Shown: piece after piece, positions 37,713-44,087 of the stretch | How positions within the stretch are numbered: position 1 is the first letter of the stretch | How the letters are laid out: each line of letters opens with the position of its first letter | Notes under the pieces: generated by a model | The model's input: the letters and a program-made list of their open reading frames with translations, nothing else | What the model was told of the DNA's origin: nothing | The model's database searches: none | Made by a program: the position numbers and the translations under genes | NCBI RefSeq assembly: GCF_018129085.1 | Contig: NZ_JAAGBB010000011.1 | Coordinates: 106,918-170,917 of the forward strand | Length of the DNA: 64,000 nucleotides | Source: Plastoroseomonas hellenica | Lineage (GTDB): Bacteria; Pseudomonadota; Alphaproteobacteria; Acetobacterales; Acetobacteraceae | Reading direction: 5' to 3'

Positions 37713-38150
37713 TCAACGCCGATGGCGGTCGTCGTCGCCCCGCCGGCCATCGCCGTGACGGTGGCGCCACTCGGCGCGGCGGCGACGCTCCTCCTCCTCA
37801 TGCCGGCGACGCTCTTCCGCGCGGTGCCGGCGCTCCTCCCAGCGATGCCGCCGCTCGGCCTCGAGGCGCTGACGCTCCTCCATCCGGATGCGCTCGCGTT
37901 CCCGCGCCTCCCAACGGCGACGCTCCTCGGCATTGCGCCACTGGCGCTCTTCACGCCGGTCGTCGCGCCACTGGCGCTCGTCGCGCTGGTCGTCGTCCCG
38001 GCGCTGCATCTGGTCCAATGCCTGGCCCACGATCCCTGGCAGGTCCGGGGCCTGTGCCGATGCCGGCAGCGGCACCAGAACGCTCCCGGCGACGAGCAGA
38101 GCAGCGGCACCAAGACGCCCGATCCAAAGCGACGTCCGCAACCCGATCAT
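37713..38150 (-). CDS. Secreted Arg/Glu/His-rich low-complexity protein
   Basis: 145 residues from the ATG at 38150 with AAGGG upstream. A clear signal peptide (LGAAALLVAGSVLVPLPASAQA, about residues 14-35) is followed by a tail from residue 50 made almost wholly of Arg, Glu, Asp, His, Trp and Gln in repeating units such as ERRRHEEEERRRR. It would be a long charged helix in the periplasm. No family assigned; it could bind metals, nucleic acid or the envelope. High-GC DNA on the opposite strand also reads open, but the signal peptide favours this frame. Confidence 0.65.
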   Translation of the reverse strand: MIGLRTSLWIGRLGAAALLVAGSVLVPLPASAQAPDLPGIVGQALDQMQRRDDDQRDERQWRDDRREERQWRNAEERRRWEARERERIRMEERQRLEAERRHRWEERRHRAEERRRHEEEERRRRAEWRHRHGDGRRGDDDRHRR

Positions 38151-38294
38151 GTTCAACCCTTCCCAGCTTTGCAGGCAGCAAGCGCCCGGTTCGTCAGCCG
38201 AAGCTGGCGCCGATCCATCCGCATACGGGGCATGAAGGGCGAATTTGGGCGGATGGCATGTCCCAAAAGGGGCAGGCTGGGGTCCCGAAGGCGG

Positions 38295-38600
38295 TCAGTA
38301 GCCGACCAGCAGGATGTCGAGCGCCCGCGTGATCTCGTCATGCCGGCTGGCGAGCGACGCCACCGGTCGCCGCAGTTCCTTGCCCGGGATGGCGGCGATC
38401 GCCTGCGTCAGCATGAGATGCGGCTCGCCGCCGATGTCGAAGACCGGGTTGAGGTCCCTGATCGGCGGCGGGGCCACGGCCTGAGGGATGAGCGGCACCA
38501 CGACGCGGCTGGCGAGCGGCGCCAGCAGATCCGCCTGCACGTCGAGGACATAGCCGCGCCGGCCCTCGCTGGGCATCGGATGAACGTCGAAGCGCGGCAT
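38295..38600 (-). CDS. ccdB: CcdB-family toxin
   Basis: 101 residues, the usual CcdB length. The ATG overlaps the antitoxin stop. CcdB features are plain: RFDVHPMPSEGRRGYVLDVQADLL, RVVVPLIPQAVAPPPIRDLNPVF, and the C-terminal HDEITRALDILLVGY, the region that in F-plasmid CcdB contacts DNA gyrase. The family usually ends in Trp-Gly-Ile or similar; here it ends in Val-Gly-Tyr. Expressed with its antitoxin as a two-gene unit. Confidence 0.9.
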   Translation of the reverse strand: MPRFDVHPMPSEGRRGYVLDVQADLLAPLASRVVVPLIPQAVAPPPIRDLNPVFDIGGEPHLMLTQAIAAIPGKELRRPVASLASRHDEITRALDILLVGY

Positions 38601-38890
38601 CAGAACTGACGGAACTCGGACAGCGGCATGCCATGCCGCTCGACATGGTCGTTCCAGGCATCGATGGCGGCGCGGTTCTCCCGCAGCCAGCGCTCGGCCT
38701 TCACCTCCGCCACGGCCGAGACCAGGCCGCGCTCGCAAGCCTGGGACAGGTTGATGCCCAGTTCCCTGGCTTCCCGCAGCAGCGCCTCCGGCAGCGTGAC
38801 ATTCGTCGCCCGCCGCGGTGGCGCGGGTGGATCTGGGATGTGGGAAGCTGGGTTCCTGGGCATGTTTATCCCCATTTTAGATGGGGTCAT
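38600..38890 (-). CDS. ccdA: CcdA-family antitoxin
   Basis: 96 residues from the ATG at 38890. The real start may be the ATG at 38863 (GGGGAT ahead of it), because an operator-like repeat lies right against the first ATG. The N-terminal ribbon-helix-helix segment is RRATNVTLPEALLREARELGINLSQACERGL and the C-terminal toxin-binding part is WLRENRAAIDAWNDHVERHGMPLSEFRQF, a hallmark of CcdA. It neutralises CcdB and represses the operon. Confidence 0.9.
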   Translation of the reverse strand: MTPSKMGINMPRNPASHIPDPPAPPRRATNVTLPEALLREARELGINLSQACERGLVSAVAEVKAERWLRENRAAIDAWNDHVERHGMPLSEFRQF

Positions 38891-38892
38891 TG

Positions 38893-38913
38893 ATGCGCAT
38901 TCTCGATGCGCAT
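38893..38913. promoter_or_regulatory. Probable CcdA operator: two ATGCGCAT palindromes
   Basis: The 8-base palindrome ATGCGCAT occurs at 38893-38900 and 38906-38913, 13 bases apart and directly upstream of ccdA. Paired short palindromes are a usual binding arrangement for ribbon-helix-helix antitoxins. Confidence 0.5.
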
Positions 38914-38980
38914 ATCAAGCCAGCCATATCGCTATCGGGGCGCCCTGCCTAGGCTGCGTTGCGGCATGAGGGGAACCGCC

Positions 38981-39427
38981 ATGATCATCCGTCCAGCCAG
39001 CGCCGCGGATGCCGGCATCGTTGCCGGCTTCGTCGATGCCCTGCTCGTCGAGCTCAGCGGCGCGCCGTCGCGCCCCGAGGCGCGGCTCCGCATGGCCGCC
39101 GAGTTGCTCGCCGGGGATGACCGCGTCTTCGGCTTCCTCGCCTTCGCAGGCGAAGCGCCGGTCGGCGTCATCATGCTGGCGGAGAGTGTCGCGATCTATG
39201 CGGGGGGCGCCTTCGGCGTCATCACCGAGCTCTATGTGGTGCCGGAACAGCGCTCCGCCGGCGTCGCCAAGCGCCTGGTCGCGGCGGCGCTGGATTTCGG
39301 CCGCAGCCGGTCCTGGGGCCGCGTCGAGGTCGGCGCGCCGCACCAGCCCGCCTGGGAGCGCAGCTTCCGATTCTACCTGCGCGAAGGCTTTACCGAAGTG
39401 GGGCCGCGGCTGAAATTCCTGCTCTGA
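38981..39427 (+). CDS. GNAT family N-acetyltransferase
   Basis: 148 residues from the ATG at 38981 with GAGGGG upstream. GNAT pattern: MIIRPASAADAGIVAGFVDALL at the start, ITELYVVPEQRSAGVAKRLVAAALDFGRS as the acetyl-CoA-binding strand-loop-helix (residues 81-109), and SFRFYLREGFTEVGPRLKFLL at the end. The substrate is unknown. It is convergent with the Lrp gene across a hairpin. Confidence 0.85.
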   Translation: MIIRPASAADAGIVAGFVDALLVELSGAPSRPEARLRMAAELLAGDDRVFGFLAFAGEAPVGVIMLAESVAIYAGGAFGVITELYVVPEQRSAGVAKRLVAAALDFGRSRSWGRVEVGAPHQPAWERSFRFYLREGFTEVGPRLKFLL

Positions 39428-39474
39428 CGCCGCCGCCCGCTCAGCCGGCCACCGTTAGAGCATTTTGTTTTGGC

Positions 39475-39521
39475 GAGCAGATTCACGCCTCCGGGCGATT
39501 CCGCCCTCCGGCGATCTGCTC
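39475..39521. terminator. Long hairpin between convergent GNAT and Lrp genes
   Basis: GAGCAGAT (39475-39482) pairs with ATCTGCTC (39514-39521); an inner GGGCG-ATTC-CGCCC stem lies at the tip. It overlaps the last Lrp codons and follows the GNAT stop by about 47 bases. It could terminate both genes; ATTTTGTTTT lies just left of it. Confidence 0.5.
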
Positions 39522-39998
39522 TAGCCCCGCCAGCGGCAACCGGCCGGTATCCTTCAGCCGCTCCAGCACGATCGACGACCGGACGCGGGCGACCGTCGCA
39601 TGCGCCAGCAGCGTGTCATTCACCAGCCGCGACAGCCCTTTCAGGTCCGGCACCCGGGCCTTGAGCAGGTAATCCGTGTCGCCGGTCATGGCATAGGCTT
39701 CCTGGATCGCGTCGACGCCGGCCAGCATTTCCCGGAAACGGCGGGAATTGTCGCCGCTATGCGCGGCCAGCGTGACCTGGATGAAGGCGAGCACGCTGAG
39801 GCCAAGCGCCTCCGCCGCCAGCTCCGCTCGGTAGCCGCTGATCAGCCCCGCCGCCTCCAGCGCCGAGCGCCGGCGCGAGCATTGCGAGGCGGAGAGGCCG
39901 ATGCGGTCCCCGAGCTGCTGATTGGTCAGCCGCCCATCCTCCTGCAGCGCCATGAGCAGGCGCAGGTCGAAGCTGTCGAGCGAAGCTGCATTGTGCAT
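39483..39998 (-). CDS. Lrp/AsnC family regulator
   Basis: 171 residues from the ATG at 39998. The N-terminal helix-turn-helix (LDSFDLRLLMALQEDGRLTNQQLGDRIGLSASQCSRRRSALEAAGLI over residues 7-53) and the C-terminal RAM ligand domain (AYAMTGDTDYLLKARVPDLKGLSRLV) are complete. It is divergent from the 4-hydroxyphenylpyruvate dioxygenase gene, so it probably senses an aromatic amino acid and controls tyrosine degradation. Confidence 0.9.
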   Translation of the reverse strand: MHNAASLDSFDLRLLMALQEDGRLTNQQLGDRIGLSASQCSRRRSALEAAGLISGYRAELAAEALGLSVLAFIQVTLAAHSGDNSRRFREMLAGVDAIQEAYAMTGDTDYLLKARVPDLKGLSRLVNDTLLAHATVARVRSSIVLERLKDTGRLPLAGLEQIAGGRNRPEA

Positions 39999-40029
39999 CG
40001 AACCGCCACTCCATGCATGGTCCGTGCAT
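39994..40029. promoter_or_regulatory. Helically phased TGCAT sites between lrp and hpd
   Basis: TGCAT occurs at 39994-39998, 40014-40018 and 40025-40029, spaced 20 and 11 bases, close to two turns and one turn of DNA. The central copies form CCATGCATGG. Lrp proteins bind phased degenerate sites, so this is a plausible binding region; the motif is short. Confidence 0.35.
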
Positions 40030-40114
40030 CCTAGCCGGAAAACGCGCGCGCTTTGCACACATGCTGCGCCGCACGCCGCCTATCCTGCAGGCCAGAGCAG
40101 GAGGATGGCATCCG

Positions 40115-41251
40115 ATGGGACCCTACCCGCATGACGCGCCGCGCGCTGTCATCAGCGACCACAACCCTATGGGCACCGACGGCTTCGGCTTCGTCGAATA
40201 CGCCCATCCGGAGCCCAAGAAGCTGCACGCGCTGTTCCGGCAGATGGGCTTCACCGCGGTCGCCCGGCATCGCAGCCGCGCCGTCACCCTCTATCGCCAG
40301 GGCGACATCAACTACCTGCTGAACGAGGATCCGGAGAGCCAGGCCGTCCGCTTTGCGGAGCGCCACGGGCCGAGCGTGCCCTCGATGGGTTTCCGGGTCG
40401 CGGACGCCGCCCATGCCTGGCGCCGCGCGCTGGAACTCGGCGCCGAGCCCGCGGACCCGGCGGAGGGACGCCCGGTGCTCGATATCCCCGCCATCAAGGG
40501 CATCGGCGGCAGCCTGCTCTATTTCATCGACCGTTACGGCGAGACCGGTTCGGCCTTCGAGCCGGAGTTCGAGTGGCTTGGCGAGCGCGATCCCGCACCC
40601 AAAGGCGCCGGCCTCTTCTACATCGACCACCTGACGCACAACGTGTTCCGCGGCCGCATGGACACCTGGTACGCATTCTACAACAAGATCTTCAACTTCC
40701 GGCAGATCCGCTACTTCGACATCAAGGGCGAGTACACGGGCCTGTTCTCCCGCGCGCTGACCAGCCCCGATGGCCGCATCCGCATCCCGCTCAATGAATC
40801 CGCTGACGATGAGAGCCAGATCGAGGAATACCTGCGCGCCTACAAGGGCGAGGGCATCCAGCACATCGCCTGCGGCTGCACCGACATCTACGCCACCATC
40901 GAAGGCCTGCGCGAAGCCGGCCTCGCCTTCATGCCGGCGCCGCCCGACACCTACTACGCGCGCGTCGATGCCCGCCTGCCCGGCCATGGCGAGGATCTGG
41001 CACGGCTGAAGAGGAACGGCATCCTGGTCGATGGCGAAGGCGTGGTGGAGGACCGCAAGGCGCGGCTGCTGCTGCAGATCTTCTCCGGCAACGTCATCGG
41101 TCCGGTCTTCTTCGAGTTCATCGAGCGCAAGGGCGATGACGGCTTCGGCGAGGGCAATTTCCGCGCCCTTTTCGAGAGCATCGAGGAAGACCAGCTCCGC
41201 CGCGGCGTCATCGGCGGCGCGAAGCAAGGCGCGGCACAGCCGGCGAAATGA
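40115..41251 (+). CDS. hpd: 4-hydroxyphenylpyruvate dioxygenase
   Basis: 378 residues from the ATG at 40115, preceded by AGGAGG (40099-40104). It converts 4-hydroxyphenylpyruvate to homogentisate. The likely Fe(II) ligands are His172 (YIDHLTHNV), His250 (GIQHIACGC) and Glu334 (FFEFIERKG), matching the family triad. The family's two vicinal-oxygen-chelate domains are both present. The product feeds hmgA, 14.5 kb away. A structured repeat begins 2 bases after the stop. Confidence 0.95.
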   Translation: MGPYPHDAPRAVISDHNPMGTDGFGFVEYAHPEPKKLHALFRQMGFTAVARHRSRAVTLYRQGDINYLLNEDPESQAVRFAERHGPSVPSMGFRVADAAHAWRRALELGAEPADPAEGRPVLDIPAIKGIGGSLLYFIDRYGETGSAFEPEFEWLGERDPAPKGAGLFYIDHLTHNVFRGRMDTWYAFYNKIFNFRQIRYFDIKGEYTGLFSRALTSPDGRIRIPLNESADDESQIEEYLRAYKGEGIQHIACGCTDIYATIEGLREAGLAFMPAPPDTYYARVDARLPGHGEDLARLKRNGILVDGEGVVEDRKARLLLQIFSGNVIGPVFFEFIERKGDDGFGEGNFRALFESIEEDQLRRGVIGGAKQGAAQPAK

Positions 41252-41253
41252 GC

Positions 41254-41303
41254 GTGATGACTTGAGGCCGGCTCGGCCGAAAAGTCTGAATCACGCGATC
41301 AGA
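41254..41303 (+). repeat. Structured interspersed repeat, copy 2 (downstream of hpd)
   Basis: Folds like copy 1: GTGAT/ATCAC, GACTT/AAGTC, a GA/GAA internal loop, TGA bulge, and an apical stem GGCCG/CGGCC with a GCT loop. Against copy 1 (GGCGG/CCGCC) both sides of the apical stem changed together, keeping the pairing. The flank GCGATCAGA is also shared. It lies between convergent hpd and marR. Confidence 0.75.
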
Positions 41304-41313
41304 CGTGAGCGCG

Positions 41314-41805
41314 TCAGCCGCTTGCGTCGTCGCCCTCGGCCATGAGCTCCTGGGTGCGGGCGCCGATCTTCTCGAGGATGGTGGAGAGCTGGCGCTGCTC
41401 CGCCTCGCTCAGCGCGCTGGCGAGCGAGGCCTGCAGCGTGCGCGCCAGCGGCACGATCTTCGCGTAGACGTCCCGCCCCTTGCGGGTGAGGCGCAGGATC
41501 TGCGCGCGCTGGTCGCGCGGATGCGCGAGACGGTCGAGCAGCCCCTTGTCCGCCAGGCGGATCACCGCGCGGCTGACCCGCACGCGATCCATGCCGGTGC
41601 GCTCGATCACCTCCTGCGTCGTGGGCGTGCCCTGCTGTCCCACCACCGCGACCACCCGCCATTCCGGGATGCTGAGGCCGAAGCGTTCCTGGTAGCGCGT
41701 GGCGAAGAGGCTGCTGACCCCTTCGGTGACGACGGACAGGCGATAGGGCAGGAACTCCTGCAGGATCAGCGGCGCGGCGTCGGCATCGGGCTTTTTGGGC
41801 GGCAT
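41314..41805 (-). CDS. MarR-family regulator
   Basis: 163 residues. Winged-helix core: WRVVAVVGQQGTPTTQEVIERTGMDRVRVSRAVIRLADKGLLDRL (residues 49-93), then the wing PRDQRAQILRLTRKG. It is the last gene of the nine-gene leftward operon, 46 bases after the Bug gene. It might sense an aromatic acid of the pathway; no target site was recognised. Confidence 0.88.
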   Translation of the reverse strand: MPPKKPDADAAPLILQEFLPYRLSVVTEGVSSLFATRYQERFGLSIPEWRVVAVVGQQGTPTTQEVIERTGMDRVRVSRAVIRLADKGLLDRLAHPRDQRAQILRLTRKGRDVYAKIVPLARTLQASLASALSEAEQRQLSTILEKIGARTQELMAEGDDASG

Positions 41806-41851
41806 GCTCTCTCCCTAGGGCCACGCTGCTCCCCTCGGCAAGCCGCCCCAC

Positions 41852-42835
41852 TCAATCCAGCCGCACGTTCAGCGCCTGGATCAGCGGCACCCAGATCGCC
41901 CGCTCCGCCTCGATCAGCCGTTGCATCTCGGCCGGGCTACCGCGGAGCGGCTCCAGCCCGATCTCCTGCATGCGACTGCGCACGGCGGGCTCGCCCATCA
42001 CCGCGAGCAACTCGGTCGTCAGCCGCTCGGCGACCGGATCGGGCGTCGCCTTCGGTGCCACCAGCCCCTGCCAGGCATAGGCCTCGAAGCCATCGAGGCC
42101 GAGCGCCTGCTGCAGGGTCGGCACGTTCGGCAGCGCCTCGAGCCGCGCGGCGGAGAGCACCGCCAGCGGCCGCACCCGGCCGGCGCGGAGGTATTCGGCG
42201 CCGGAGGCGAAATCGAGCACCATCGCCTCGACGGTGCCGGCCAGCAGGTCGTTCAGCGCCGGCGCCGCGCCGCGATAGGGCACGTGGCTCATCCGGCCTC
42301 CCGCTTCCCGCAGCAGCCGCTCCATCGCGAGGTGATGCGGGGAGCCGACGCCGGGCGAGGCATAATCCACGCTGTCCGGCGCGGCGCGCACGCGCTCGAT
42401 CAGCGCGCGGGCGGTGGTGAAGGTGGAATTGGCCTTCACCGTCAGCACCAGATGGAAGCGCGCGAAAAGACCCAAGGGGCGGAAGTCGCGATCGGGGTCA
42501 TAGGGCAGGCGTCGGAACAGCGCGGGATTGAAGACCAGCGTGCCATTATCCGCGGTGAAGACCGTATAGCCATCGGCGGGCGACTTGGCCGCGGCCTCGG
42601 CGCCGATATTGGTGGCCGCACCCGGGCGGTTGTCGACCACCACCGGCTGGCCGAGCCGCGCGCCGAGCGAGGCGCCGATCAGCCGCGCCAGGGTGTCGGT
42701 GCCGCCGCCCGGCGCATAGGCGACGATCCATTTGATCGGCCGCTCCGGGAAGGCGGCCAGCGCCTTCCCCACGGGCAGGGCCGAGAGGCCGAGTGCGGCC
42801 AGCAAGGGTCGCCGCTTCAGGGTGGTGACGGGCAT
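41852..42835 (-). CDS. Bug-family periplasmic binding protein (tripartite tricarboxylate transporter type)
   Basis: 327 residues with a signal peptide ending in ALAAFPERP. The core shows family motifs: RPIKWIVAYAPGGGTDTLARLIG, VVDNRPGAATNIGAEAAAKSPADGYT and MSHVPYRGAAPALNDLLAG. It would bind a carboxylate in the periplasm. No TctA/TctB membrane genes lie nearby, so it is an orphan like most Bug proteins. Within the homogentisate operon it may bind an aromatic acid. Confidence 0.9.
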   Translation of the reverse strand: MPVTTLKRRPLLAALGLSALPVGKALAAFPERPIKWIVAYAPGGGTDTLARLIGASLGARLGQPVVVDNRPGAATNIGAEAAAKSPADGYTVFTADNGTLVFNPALFRRLPYDPDRDFRPLGLFARFHLVLTVKANSTFTTARALIERVRAAPDSVDYASPGVGSPHHLAMERLLREAGGRMSHVPYRGAAPALNDLLAGTVEAMVLDFASGAEYLRAGRVRPLAVLSAARLEALPNVPTLQQALGLDGFEAYAWQGLVAPKATPDPVAERLTTELLAVMGEPAVRSRMQEIGLEPLRGSPAEMQRLIEAERAIWVPLIQALNVRLD

Positions 42836-42875
42836 TTCCTGCTTCTCCTGGACGTTCTCTCACTGGCCGCTGGTA

Positions 42876-43856
42876 TCAGCCATGCACCTCGGCGGATTTC
42901 ATCGGCTGCTGGCCTTCCAGCGCGCGCCACATCGCGAGGTCGCGCTCGGCGGTCCAGATCTGCGGCCGGTCGAGCCCCTTCGCTTCGTCATAGGCGCGAG
43001 AGGCGTTGAAGGGCATGCAATGCTCGAAGATGACCCAGTGCCCGTATTTCGGCGCCATCGCGGCCATGGCGTCGCGGTAGAAGGCGCCGAGCTCCTGCCC
43101 CTTCGCGACCGCCTGTTTCGCCAGGGCGAAAAGGTCCGAGGTGAAGGCGGCGGTGCCGGCGATGCCGTCCTCCACCTCCTTCGCGTTCACCAGGCTGCGC
43201 CCGCGTCCCGGCACCAGCTTCTCGGCACCCAGCGCGCGCAGCGCGTCGAGCGTGCCGGGCCAGTCCGTGAAATGCGCATCGCCGCAATAGGGCGTGGCGC
43301 CGAATTCCACGGTGTCACCGGCGAAGAGCACCTTCTCCTTGGGCAGCCAGACCACGGTGTCGCCGGCGCTGTGGCTGCGGCCGATATGGATAATCTGCAC
43401 CTCGCGGCGGCCGAGCCAGAGCGTCATCCGCTTGTGGAAGACGATATGGGGCCAGGTCAGGCCGGGGATGCTCTCCCTGCCGCGGAACAGGCGCGGGAAG
43501 CGGCCGATCTCGCTGTCCATGTCCTGCTGGCCGCGCTCGACGATCAGGTCACGGGTCGCATCGCTCGCGATGATCTCGGCGCCCTCATAGGCGGAGGCGC
43601 CGAGCACCCGGACGGCGTGGTAGTGGCTCAGCACGACATGGCGGATCGGCTTGTCGGTCACCGCGCGAATGCGGGCGATGACGTCCTGCGCCATGATCGG
43701 CGTGGCCTGTGCATCGACGACGAGGACGCTGTCATCGCCGATGACCACGCCGGAATTCGGATCGCCCTCTGCCGTATAGCCGTAGAGCCCCGGCCCCAGC
43801 TCGTCGAAGGAGATCGTCTTCTCCGTGAGATCCTTGGTGCTCGCGAAACCGGACAT
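42876..43856 (-). CDS. Divergent metallo-beta-lactamase-fold hydrolase
   Basis: 326 residues. The fold is evident: VVIGDDSVLVVDAQATP at the N-terminus and VQIIHIGRSHSAGDTVVWLPKEKVLFAGDTVEFG later. The first metal motif is SHYHAVRVLG, so HxH is kept but the usual following Asp-His is replaced by Val-Arg; the second-half His and Asp remain. It may bind one metal or use a different mechanism. It lies 24 bases after the DUF2783 gene in the homogentisate operon, so a hydrolytic step on an intermediate is possible. Confidence 0.85.
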   Translation of the reverse strand: MSGFASTKDLTEKTISFDELGPGLYGYTAEGDPNSGVVIGDDSVLVVDAQATPIMAQDVIARIRAVTDKPIRHVVLSHYHAVRVLGASAYEGAEIIASDATRDLIVERGQQDMDSEIGRFPRLFRGRESIPGLTWPHIVFHKRMTLWLGRREVQIIHIGRSHSAGDTVVWLPKEKVLFAGDTVEFGATPYCGDAHFTDWPGTLDALRALGAEKLVPGRGRSLVNAKEVEDGIAGTAAFTSDLFALAKQAVAKGQELGAFYRDAMAAMAPKYGHWVIFEHCMPFNASRAYDEAKGLDRPQIWTAERDLAMWRALEGQQPMKSAEVHG

Positions 43857-43880
43857 GCTCTTGTTCTCCGTCGTGATGGG

Positions 43881-44087
43881 TCAGGCGGCGGCGAGGCCGG
43901 CGCGCGCCTGCGCGAGCGCCTCGCGCAGCACGGCGAGGTCGCCGACCTGGTTGGCCAGCAGCAGGATCAGCCGCGCGTTCAGCCGATGGCTCTGCTCGGG
44001 CGTCAGGTCGCGATGCGCTTCGATCAGCGCCTCGTAGAAGGCGTCGGGGGCATCGAGGTTCGGCGCGAGATTCAGGGTCGCAGTCAT
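43881..44087 (-). CDS. DUF2783 small protein, proposed partner of the FAD monooxygenase
   Basis: 68 residues. The ATG at 44087 overlaps the monooxygenase stop (ATGA). All-helical, with conserved-looking EALIEAHRDLTPEQSHRLNARLILLLANQVGDL. Known: in Pseudomonas putida the 3-hydroxyphenylacetate 6-hydroxylase needs a flavoprotein (MhaA) plus a small coupling protein (MhaB). This pair has that layout. Whether DUF2783 and MhaB are the same family I cannot check, so the link is inference. Confidence 0.75.
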   Translation of the reverse strand: MTATLNLAPNLDAPDAFYEALIEAHRDLTPEQSHRLNARLILLLANQVGDLAVLREALAQARAGLAAA

